Part shown: piece by piece, positions 12,442 through 22,046 of the stretch | Layout of the letters: each line of letters begins with the position of its first letter | Numbering within the stretch: the first letter of the stretch is position 1 | Assembly: GCA_963576475.1 (NCBI GenBank) | Contig: OY754964.1 | Location: 5,880,149-5,944,148 of the forward strand | Length of the DNA stretch: 64,000 nucleotides | Reading direction: 5' to 3' | Source: Molanna angustata | Lineage: Eukaryota > Arthropoda > Insecta > Trichoptera > Molannidae | The notes under the pieces: generated by a model | Seen by the model: the letters and a program-made list of their open reading frames with translations, nothing else | Database searches by the model: none | What the model was told of the DNA's origin: nothing | Translations under genes and position numbers: made by a program

Positions 12442-12794
12442 CTAGTAGAGGTATGTTCCTAGAATGCCTTATTTTAAATTTTCATCAATAACATCAACTT
12501 TTTATTGTTCCACTACAATAATAAGTTTTCAATAAATAATTATTATTATACCTAATTAATAATTATTCTCATAGCAACAGCAATCATGAAATGATCTACT
12601 GACATCTATATACAACTTTCTTAAATTTTTTATACTTAAGAAAGAACCCATAGAACGGCTCTGAACCTAGCTATGAAGCTATAAACCAACCTCCGTAGAT
12701 GTCACTGCTATACCTTTCATTGTGTTTAATTTTTATACATAAATATAATAAACATATTTTACAATAACCCACTCGTTTTACTATGTACTTAGAT

Positions 12795-12868
12795 AATATT
12801 TTAGACATTTGAACCTGTGTAGTTCGTTAAGCAGAAGTATTATGTTAGACCAGCCTCACAGCTGTGTT
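12795..12868 (-). mobile_element. CR1-type LINE shard
   Basis: On the minus strand 'cttaacgaactacacaggt' and neighbouring bases match the CR1-like fragment at 55890-56295 (LLNELHRVKC region). Only about 70 bp survive. Confidence 0.4.
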
Positions 12869-13167
12869 TAACTGTGATTGACGTATACGTGACATTATAC
12901 ACGGTTGAAAATTTTCATGAAGTAACCAGAACGTTCATTGCTATTTTTTTTATCACAAAGCTTCTTGTTGTTGAGTCAGAATTCGAAAGGAACGAGGAAA
13001 GTCCCACGGGGTACAAAAATTATCGGAAAAACTTTTCGTTTCTCTCTTCAACCGAAATTGTATATTTTCAAACACACCAATCAATTTGTATTCATGCTCG
13101 GATTGTTTTCGCGTAATTTTTGCAATCGCGTGGTATTTTGAAATTAGATTCCGAAGTTTTTATTCAT

Positions 13168-13325
13168 CATCATCAGCCTGTCTACGTTCAGAGCTGAACA
13201 CAAGCCTCCCTCGTCTTATTCCACTCCTACCATACCATACTTGAGCACACCGCATCCAATCATTCTCTGTCACTCCTTTGATCTAATCTGAACATCGTCT
13301 AAGGACGTCCCACTCTTTCTCCATT
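13168..13325 (-). mobile_element. LINE 3' end with (ATG)n tail
   Basis: The minus strand reads GVTENDWMRCAQVWYGRSG, then IRRGRLVFSSERRQADDDE, running into a GATGATGATGA tail (plus strand about 13168-13178). This is the pattern of RTE-like polyprotein ends. It differs in sequence and tail from the GAA- and GTAT-tailed families, so it is a separate lineage. Old and truncated. Confidence 0.5.
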
Positions 13326-13436
13326 TTTTATTTACAGATATTATATTTTTAGATATTATATTGTAAAACGTTATTTTTAATTGTAAAACCATCTTTAATG
13401 CTTGGTTTTGTGAGAAGTTATTTTTTTAAATTCTAT

Positions 13437-13940
13437 GCCTGACGCTGAAAATCGTGCATCCGCCTCTTTGTGGTGAGCGTTTACATGAAAATCCATACTA
13501 AATTCGCATGCCGGACGCTGAAAATCGTGCGTCCACCACCTTTATGACAAGCGTTTATATGAATATCCATACTAAATTCGATTGCCGGACGATGAAAATC
13601 GTGCATCCACCACCTTTATGACGAGCGTTTACATGAATATCCATACTAAATTCGTATGCCGGACGCTGAAAATCGTGCATCCACCACCTTTATGACAAGC
13701 GTTTATATGAATATCCATACTAAATTTGAATGCCGGACGCTGAAAATCGTGCATCCACCACCTTTATGACGAGCGATTATATGAATATCCAAACTAAATT
13801 CTTTTGCCGGACGCTGAAAATCGTGCATCCACCACCTTCATGACGAGCGTTTATATGAATATCCAAACTAAATTCGTTTGCCGTACGCTGAAAATCGTGC
13901 ATCCACCACTTTACATAAATCCAAAAATCCATACTAAATG
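13437..13940. repeat. 74-bp minisatellite, 7 units
   Basis: Units carrying 'gacgctgaaaatcgtgc' then 'atccaccacctttatgac' begin near 13441, 13514, 13588, 13662, 13736, 13810 and 13886. Periods are 73, 74, 74, 74, 74 and 76 bp. The first unit is the most divergent (gcctctttgtggtg) and the last is truncated, as expected for expansion from the middle. Confidence 0.9.
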
Positions 13941-13944
13941 TTAC

Positions 13945-15360
13945 CATTTTTTAATTAAGTAGGTACTTACACACGTAATTTTACGTACATTTTTTTATTT
14001 TTTACGTACACTAACAATCTTCCTCATTTCTTTTAAAAAATGTTTAGCGTTAAATTGTCCTCTTGATTAATTTATCGGTGATTTATATTATATTTCCTTT
14101 TACATTTTAATTTGAAACTATTTCTGATAATCGATGGGTTTATTTCTGGTTCGTTGTTAATCCGAATTTCAAATTACCTCACTGTCCCGATTCGATTAAC
14201 AAATTAATAATACTGACCATTGTTTAAGTACCTGTACCCTTGACCTCTCTAAACAGTTTACTTGTTTATAATAACTAAGGTACGGCTTCTTTGTCTCATG
14301 CCTTGCCTCATCATCATCGTCTTAACATTTAATACATAGTTCTGTATTGCTGTATCTTACCCTGTACTCCTTTCCAACTGTATCATTTCTGCCATTTTCC
14401 CTATTTCATTAACATGTATTATTAACTCACGGACGTTTCCGACCCTATTTAATACTCGAAAACGTCAGATGCGTATTACACGAGGCTTTAATCTAATAAC
14501 TCGGTGGCTTAATGAAATAAACCTCAGATTGGCGAACACCCTAACTTAGATTTTGTCAGTTTATACATACATATAGAACAAAAGTGTTGATTTAGATCAA
14601 GTATCTAAATAAGAAAAAATCATCTTGAAATAAAGAAAAAAAAATTACGTCAGTCCGTAGATTGTTTACATTAATACAGCCAATTTCAGACATAATGTCA
14701 AACGGAGTTTTTTTTTACATCAAACAAATTCAAATCTATTGTGAAACGATATAAATGGAACTTAACCAATTACAATAAGTTTGTATGAAATACAAATGTG
14801 CTCAATTTTATCAAAATATCAAATGTATCAAGTTGGATACATTTAGTTTTAGTTTAACATGCATTGTTATCGATAATACACAAATTGTGAAAGTTTCAGT
14901 GATCTAACGGGTTGGGAAGATAAAAGTGTGTAAAAAGAATTGTAACTTAAATATTTTATTTAATAGTATTATGAGTACTTCGCGTATTTTTCTATATATT
15001 TCTGCTTATTTTCGATTTTGTGGATTAATTAGTTTTTCCCTCGATCATGTAGTTCTGAATAACCAGTTCAAATTTTTCTTTTTTTTTACCGAATATTTTT
15101 CACGGAATATTGGCAAACATTTTTCAAAATCGATAAATACCTACACCGAATTAATAAGAAAAATAAAGTTAAACCATCAATGAAGTAACATCCAGTTTAA
15201 AATTGTATGCCGGAGATAAAATTTTTACCGAATTATCCTCGTAAAATTCGAATAAATATTTCAAATCGGTAAAAAAATGTTAACGTAAAAAGAATGCCAT
15301 AGTGGTATATTAGTTTTTATATTACAATAATATAAAACTAAGTTAAGTAGTCACAGTGGA
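13945..15360. other. no feature recognised
   Basis: Very AT-rich, with short ORFs only and a minor ATC-triplet run near 14309. Nothing else is supportable. Confidence 0.5.
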
Positions 15361-15730
15361 CCTTCAACATATACGAACAAGTCGCTTATCGAACTCCTTT
15401 ATTAATACAGCAGCCCAACTGTGGAACGATCTTCCGAATTCTGTGTCTCTGTTCGTACAACCCGGGTCTTTTTAAAATCCGAATTAATAAACTCTTTTCT
15501 AGATTGCAAACCCCTCCCAACGCTACGTAGTGCGCTTCGGAAGAGTAAAATGGACCCAAATCCTAATAGCTGGCGTCCCCTACGTGGACATGTTAAAAAA
15601 AGTTGTGAACTGTACTGGCAAGCTAGTGAACCTGGGTTTGTATTCTGCCTCTAACGATTTATAGCAGAAGCCTTTACCCTGTACTTGTTCTAATGGCGCA
15701 TCTTTGACAATAAAGTTTGTCTTCTTTATT
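15361..15730 (+). mobile_element. Jockey/CR1-like LINE, C-terminus and 3' UTR
   Basis: The plus strand reads RTSRLSNSFINTAAQLWNDL, the 'R-N-SF-P-A-LWN-LP' block that closes many Jockey/CR1-type polyproteins. After a frameshift it continues PGLFKIRINKLFSRLQTPPN and stops at 15528. The 3' UTR holds AATAAAGTTTG before the end near 15725. The tail sequence from 'cccgggtctttttaaaatc' on is almost identical to the minus-strand element at 58740-59605, so both come from one family. This copy is 5'-truncated and the 58740 copy is internally deleted. Confidence 0.7.
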
Positions 15731-17150
15731 ATGTGTCGATGCCAATATTATGTCCATACCAATATCTTGTAAATTTAATAAATTCAATCAGTGTCTTATT
15801 TATGCTGTCTGCATAATTTCCCTATCGTCAAGCATTTTAGGGCCAATCGATTCGTTGTCATTTTTTTCGTCAATTCTGTCTTTTTTTTTAATTTTGTTTA
15901 TTCGACAAAATTATTTGTGTCTGTGAAAAGGATCCATAATTTCCCGCCGGAACCGAGTGTCGCTTCGTTTTGCCTTAATTCACTTCGCACAAAATGGTCG
16001 GCCGCTCGCTATATTTTTATTTTCAATATCAGTCTTGTCATTAAAAACGGGAGGGGAAATATTCTGAAAATTGTTGTAAATTCTCGGGGTACCTATGTAC
16101 ACAAATAATATTTAATTTGGCGGTTTTTGACACTTTTTCGAAAACATGAAACCAATTACATTTAATTGTAACTTTTCGCGTCAAAAATAGCCCTTTTTTG
16201 CCGAGAAATATCATATTGTGAGAATACGCGGAAATGACTGAAGTGTATATGCTTGTTATGAACAAATGGAATTATAATGTTTTAAAGGGTTAAAGTAAAA
16301 AGCTTTTATCTGTTGATTAAGGACATACATAATTTATGAATGTTTTTTGTTGTTATTTAATATTCGTGACTATCTAAATGATTTGTTTGTTTGCTCTCTA
16401 CCATTCTGTAATTATGATTAAGGTTTGTCTTGTAGTTTTTAAGCCTGTTTCGTAACAAGTATCAATGTTTATATCGTGAAGTTGTTTTTTTTTATATATT
16501 CAGTTTTCTCACTGTTTGTTATACTGACTGGTATCGATCTATCAGAGTGCAAAAGAAAGAAAATTAACTAAAAAGAAGTTTGTTTTGTGAAACAACTCAC
16601 AAATGAGCTACAGCGCTCTTATCTTGAAAGATTAAACGGCGCTTCATGAATATCAATGAATTGAGTACCGTGCTGTTCCGTTTGTATTCTGTAAAATACG
16701 AGCTACCCCCCGATAGCCATTTATTCTAAACTATTATTAAACAAATGGCTTACGATTTGTTAGTGAATGGTCAATGATGAGCAAAATCAGTCGACCAAAG
16801 TAGCATGCATGTGTTTCGCGAGACTTTCACGCGAAAAAGATATGCGGCTTTATTTCTATGTATATTTTATTTTATTTTATTTTATTTTTTATTTTTTATT
16901 TTTTCAAATTGAAGCTAACAATGTACAAAGAATAGTATATATGTATAAAAATATCAAATATAACAATTATCATCTCCGTACATCAATTATTAGCTTACAA
17001 TACTATCATGATTTATTACAAAATACAGTCATATATACAAGATACAAAATCATATGTGTGTGTGAGGGTGTATATGTGTGATGGTGTGTGTGTGTATGTG
17101 TAAGTGTACATATATGTGTATGTGCATGCGTGCTGTGCGTTAGTGATAAT
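15731..17150. other. no gene recognised; TG-rich tract at 17052-17140
   Basis: AT-rich with a TTTTA run at 16863-16905 and an imperfect TG/TATG tract at 17052-17140. Open frames here are low-complexity. Confidence 0.5.
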
Positions 17151-17151
17151 C

Positions 17152-17660
17152 TTATGAAATTCCTGTTTTTAATTTTTGAGCGAGTTTATGTTTTGTATCA
17201 CTGAATAGGTCTATGTCAAGGGACTTCTCATATTTTATGTATGTGTTTATAATTCTGTTTATAGTTGAGTTTTTCGCGGCATTAGTTTTGTATAATTTAG
17301 GTCGGAAGAGAGTTGTGTGTCTGGAGCGTCTCAATGGTACGTTAAAGTCAATACTCGACAAAAGTTCCGGGCAGTCAATAATATTGTTCAATATGTTGTA
17401 CAGAAATTGTATATCTTGGCATTTGCGTCTTGATTCTAGTGACGGTGGAATAGGTGCAACAATACTTCGATATGCCAATCTCTTCAAATATTTACGCTGT
17501 ATTTTTTCTATATTATTAATGTGCACTCGATATTGCGGGTTCCAAATAACAGAGCCAAACTCCAGTGTACTTCTGACTAGTGAATTAAATAATATTTTAC
17601 ATATTGTATACCTTTTTTTTAATAATTCAATAAGAACATACCAACCTGTTATGTCGTGGG
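17152..17660 (-). mobile_element. Jockey-like LINE RT C-terminal fragment
   Basis: The minus-strand frame runs YTICKILFNSLVRSTLEFGS, then VIWNPQYRVHINNIEKIQRK, then LAYRS and a C-terminal domain ending KLKTGIS-stop. The 'LVR-LE-GS-VWNP ... IE-IQR-FL--L' block is the segment just after the RT thumb in Jockey/CR1-group LINEs. The frame stays open upstream of its first Met (17526) to about 17660, as expected of a 5' truncation rather than a gene start. The next block, 'FLYNILNNIIDCPELLSSI', parallels 'LLHNIINNKIDSPSLL' in the 39490 element, so the two may be related subfamilies. Confidence 0.8.
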
Positions 17661-18120
17661 TATAGCGAACAATGACACACGTCTATTAAGTATGACAAAC
17701 ATTTATTGACTGAATAACATGTTACAATATAATAGATAGGTAGCTACCTACACTACACTACACAAGCGAAGCGAGGATTTGTAGCGAATCTACTCATCTA
17801 TATATTTAATACATGAAGAGAAAACTTTGGATTCCTTTTTAAGCACTGCGCGCACAGAGGAGTTTGTTATTTGGCATAGTTATAGTTCATATCTAGAAGG
17901 CGTGCAGAAAGCTTAAATTTATTCATAGTAGTATGTGTGACAAATAAATTATATTAAATAAACATTGTTTAGTTCCATACTGCTGAAGTTAAACACGTTA
18001 TGTCAAACGCAGTTGTTTTAAATTCAAATACAGAACATGTTTCATAAAAGTACACAATTTACTGAAAAACAATATATATATAATTGGTACTTAAACAATT
18101 ACATTTTGCAATATGTGAAA
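17661..18120. other. no feature recognised
   Basis: AT-rich with the minor inverted words 'ctacactacactacac' and 'aagcgaagcgagg'. Nothing supportable. Confidence 0.4.
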
Positions 18121-18139
18121 CGAAAACTTTGTATCATAG

Positions 18140-18284
18140 TTCAGGGGGGAAAGTCCCGTTAAACGTTGAAATCAAAACCCTAACAATTACCCATATCAAG
18201 GACATGATTTTCGTAAGGAGTTCTATAATATCTTAAGATATTATAGGTTTTGACTTCACTCCTTGACCGGACTTGCCCCCCAGG
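18140..18284. mobile_element. MITE-like element with C/G-rich inverted ends and perfect central palindrome
   Basis: The outer ends are imperfect inverted repeats: 'caggggggaaagtcccgtta' on the left and, read from the right, 'ctggggggcaagtccggtca'. The centre at 18223-18246 is a perfect 24-bp palindrome, CTATAATATC|TTAAGATATTATAG. The whole is about 145 bp and non-coding. I could not identify a clear target-site duplication. The CAGGG-like end recalls hAT-type MITEs, but this is only a resemblance. Confidence 0.5.
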
Positions 18285-18904
18285 TGCAATGACTTCAAAC
18301 TTTGCGCGATCACTTGTTATATTATGTCATTTAGTTTGATATTTTCAAGTGATTTCATACATATCTGTAAGCGCATGCACATTTGAGCCGTGATAGTAAA
18401 TTAGATTTTTCGTTAATATTTTTCGTAATGTCAGTCCATGACTATCCTGAGTTTAGACTAAGGTCATCGCTAGTTACGGTGAAGAGAGAGAAAGGCGTGA
18501 CTTTCAGAGGGTGACTTCATAATAGTCAAGTCAATCCTTATTGGAAAAGCCAACGTACATGTGAAATATTTATATTCTTCATGCGTGTATTAACTATAGG
18601 TACATATTATATCCTGTTAGTACCAACTGCTTATATACCGTATCGGACGGTAACTAATCCCATCCCTTCCAGTAAGTCAATTGTGTATCATGTATGATTT
18701 ATTATCTTTTCGTCCCAGTCCATATTTTTATCATACACTTGTTATAACCCGTCAAAAAATGACGGAATTTAATAATATCAATGATTTTCTGCAAGTTTTG
18801 CTTACACGGCAGATGAAATTTATTACGAATATTTTTTTAATTGCATATACGCAAACATAGGATTTTTTCCATTTCGGGAGTCAAATGATATTTTTATTGA
18901 CAAA

Positions 18905-19065
18905 CTTTTTAACATCTCAACAGAGACGAAGTTGGGATATTGTAGAAGAACCAGGTTAAATGAGGTATGCGCCTTACTTTTTTTACCGAGTTTAAAGATT
19001 AGAAATGTTTCTATTATTGCCTCTTGGTAATGAATGTGCGCCTGTTATGTTCAAACAAACAAACA
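18905..19065 (+). repeat. dispersed repeat R-A, diverged copy
   Basis: Begins 'catctcaacagagacgaag' then 'ttgggatattgtagaagaa', matching the start of the repeats at 34430 (+) and 40556-41092 (-). Similarity fades after about 60 bp. Confidence 0.45.
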
Positions 19066-19155
19066 TACATAGGAAATTATATAAGTTGATAATATCTATC
19101 GCCGATTGTACCTAATGGTATGGTAGGTATATAGTTAACGAAGGTCGTGTATCGA

Positions 19156-19198
19156 TTATGAAGGGAGATAATATTATTATTCCCTTCATAATAGTATT
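19156..19198. repeat. short hairpin
   Basis: Inverted repeat TTATGAAGGGA ... TCCCTTCATAA around an AT-rich loop. The function is unknown. It lies 50 bp before the 64-bp tandem array. Confidence 0.6.
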
Positions 19199-19245
19199 GT
19201 TAGAGGTTCCAGGTTGTCGGGCATATTATGCGGATCAGATGGGCT

Positions 19246-19703
19246 TTAAGGAGTCCACGTAGTCCACGTATAAATAGCTCACAGCTCCTCTATCTACCCG
19301 TTTGAGAGTTTACTCACTTTAAGGAGTCCACGTATAAATAGCTCACAGCTCCTCTATCTACCCGTTTGAGAGTTTACTCACTTTAAGGAGTCCACGTATA
19401 AATAGCTCACAGCTCCTCTATCTACCCGTTTGAGAGTTTACTCACTTTAAGGAGTCCACGTATAAATAGCTCACAGCTCCTCTATCTACCCGTTTGAGAG
19501 TTTACTCACTTTAAGGAGTCCACGTATAAATAGCTCACAGCTCCTCTATCTACCCGTTTGAGAGTTTACTCACTTTAAGGAGTCCACGTATAAATAGCTC
19601 ACAGCTCCTCTATCTACCCGTTTGAGAGTTTACTCACTTTAAGGAGTCCACGTATAAATAGCTCACAGCTCATCTATCTACCCGTTTGAGAGTTTACTCA
19701 CTT
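19246..19703 (+). repeat. 64-bp tandem array, 7 units, each with a TATA box
   Basis: Units starting 'aaggagtccacg' lie at 19248, 19321, 19385, 19449, 19513, 19577 and 19641. The first is 9 bp longer because of a local 'gtagtccac' duplication. Units 2 to 7 are practically identical; the last has one change (ctcatc for ctcctc). Each unit contains TATAAATAG, a strong match to the metazoan TATA consensus, followed by 'ctcacagctcctctatc'. Near-identity implies recent expansion or homogenisation. No gene, LTR or LINE border is recognisable on either side, so promoter activity is only a possibility. Confidence 0.92.
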
Positions 19704-19988
19704 CCTAGGGCTTCGGGATTTTTTTTTTATTTCGGAGCGTATGAAAATTATATTAGTCGTGCATCGCCTTACAAAAATCATTGCAGTGCTTTTTTGGTTC
19801 ATTAATAAACAATTACCAACTAGGTCTACTAAACGAAGAAGAAGAAGAAGAAGGAGAATAAACAAACAATTGGTAATATTACAACACCTCTTGTTATTGT
19901 ATCTCTCATTGGGGAGTGTTTACTTAATAAAGACCATATTTCGCAGTAGTGTGTGTATTTTTAATTTAATCCTCAATTTTTGATATAC

Positions 19989-20163
19989 TCCAACTGTCGA
20001 TTAGTTGAGGAGAATTTATTTCTCCTAACATATCGGCAGTATTAAGTGAAGGCGCGTGCATTGGGGACATTTTTGTATGAGATGAATAGTCTAAAATCTG
20101 TTAGGGATTCCTAAATTGATTCACGACACCGACAATTAGATATCATGTGTTACATGCAACTAG
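19989..20163 (+). mobile_element. short (175-bp) Helitron-like element, same ends as the 1-kb family
   Basis: Starts TCCAACTGTCGATTAGTTGA and ends in CATGT-gtt-ACATG-caa-CTAG followed by T, the exact 3' terminus of the 1-kb elements. The interior is different and short. The 5' palindrome is kept: CTGTCGAT (19994-20001) opposite ATCGGCAG (20032-20039), enclosing GGAGAA / TTCTCC (20009-20014 and 20020-20025). It is either a deletion derivative or an independent non-autonomous subfamily that shares transposase signals. Confidence 0.75.
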
Positions 20164-20675
20164 TTTAATACACGCTAATATTGAGTAGCGTCTAGCCCCA
20201 GAGTTTCTTTTCTGCATTCTTAGGTTAGGTTTAAGTTTGTGTATAATAATAATAGCGACTCGCGTGAGCGAGTTGCTTTATAAATTGAATTATAAATTAT
20301 TATAAATTAAACATATAATATTCTTTTAATTTTTCGCATTTAATATAAAATTTCACAGCTCATTTGACTTAATACTACGAGATCTCAACCAATCAGAGAG
20401 CCAACCGGAAACAGAATGCAAACGGGTAGATTCGGATTGTAGACTAGTCTAATATTGGCTTTATCATTAGAATTTCTCATTTTGTCGTTCATATTCACAG
20501 TTGACATACGTATGTGTATGTAAATTTAAGAATAAGAAAAAAGCTTAAACATTTTTCTAAATGAATTCTCGAGCAATATGCAAAAAGGACAAGTAAAAAC
20601 AATACAAAAACCCAATTTATTTATTAATACAATGAATTTTTAAGTTAGAGACACCAAAAAAAAGGTTTACATTTT
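20164..20675. other. no feature recognised
   Basis: AT-rich. A patch at 20360-20460 ('aaccaatcagagagccaacc') is less AT-rich than its flanks. No coding signal. Confidence 0.4.
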
Positions 20676-20882
20676 TTTATAATGTGTTCACTATAATAAC
20701 TCTTTTTCGTGTTTTTATGTTGGTAAGCTTGCATAGTTGACAATCTGGCGGATTTGTTTCTACGGATTTGCTGACATTTTAAATATTTCGCTACTATGTA
20801 AATTTATGGAGACTGCTTTTATAAATATATTTCGATTTTATTGTTTTGGGGGTAGGTATGTCAAAATTAAACTTTTATCATT
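20676..20882 (+). repeat. dispersed repeat R-B, copy 1
   Basis: Contains 'ttgcatagttgacaatctgg' then 'tctacggatttgct' and 'gactgcttttataaat', closely repeated in the same order at 34855-35060. Length is about 200 bp. There is no coding capacity and the ends are undefined. Confidence 0.65.
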
Positions 20883-21885
20883 CTTACTTTGTGACAAATA
20901 CTACAAAATTATTTAATCCAACTTAATGTTATCTATATGTTGTCACATCTGGCAAAGTTTAGTTTCTTTCGTCTGACAACATTAAAAATCTTAACAACAC
21001 AAAAGCATGAAAGTAGTTTTTGTAATGGATGCATTATAATATAAATACAAAATTGAGTATACTAACGAAGAAAAACTAAAATTAATAATGTCCATATTGC
21101 ACTGGTTTGTATAACCGTCATAATATAACAGACTACGGGCAGGTGCTGCTTTCTAAGTAAACCTTTGCTTTACTCCCTTGTAAATTGATTTATCGCCTTC
21201 CATCAGCCGAGGCATTAATATTATGATCCTCTACCGTCCCTGAATATATACTACTCTCTCTCACTCTGTCTTTCTCTCTTTCTCTCTTCCTATCGCCTAA
21301 CCCCTCCCTGACGTGATCCTCCCATAACCCAAATGGACAAGGAGGTTGTGCTGAATACATAAATTTGATTACATTTTTTTCCGTGACATTATTAAAATTA
21401 TGCAAAAAAATTTGAGCTTGTAATTTTTATAGGTTGACAGAAATTGAACAAAATTTTAAGCTACGCGCGAAGATCTAATAAAGTCATACTTTTGTACTTA
21501 TTTTTATATATTTTTTTCGATAGCTATCAAAGAAATCGGGTGAAAGATGATTATTATTTTTTTGATCTTATAGGTACAATTTTAAGTTCAAGTAAACTCT
21601 GGACTGATTATCCCAGGAAGCAAGAAGAATATATTTTTTCATATGAATAAAAACGATTAGTTCATATATAATTAATTAGCCTTGCGATTTTCAATTTCCC
21701 ACTTTTCTCCTATTTCAGTTTTGTAGAATATAAAACATCATTTTAATTTATACGCATCCACTTAGTAATTTTCTCAGTACGACCAAGTATATTTTTCAAA
21801 CCGTACTTTAATTTAATGCCGCCATTAAATAAATAAATTATGGCAATTTGTTAGTACTCTTTATAGTTTTTTTTTCAAATAATAC
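20883..21885. other. no gene recognised
   Basis: AT-rich. The minus ORF at 21190-21405 is largely a (CTCT)n shadow and I do not accept it. Confidence 0.5.
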
Positions 21886-21887
21886 AT

Positions 21888-21995
21888 ACATACCATCACG
21901 CCATGTCCCGCGCCGTACCATAGAGAACCGAATGCCACATTTTTCTATCTTGGCACACATCCATCACCTCTCCAACATTCCATGTATGTTCGTAG
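21888..21995 (-). mobile_element. LINE (GTAT-tailed family), copy 3, 3' shard
   Basis: On the minus strand, VCQDRKMWHSVL followed by ARDMA-stop and a GTAT tail ('ggcgtgatggtatgtatgta'). This is the last 30 or so codons of the 8841/12044 family. Confidence 0.65.
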
Positions 21996-22046
21996 GTATG
22001 GTAATTTAGGCTGTAAGACACAAGTTTCGAATAGTTTTTCTACTCT

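Noticed and set aside
19246..19703. Possible CRISPR-like array
   Set aside because: Units are contiguous with no unique spacers and the sequence is eukaryotic.
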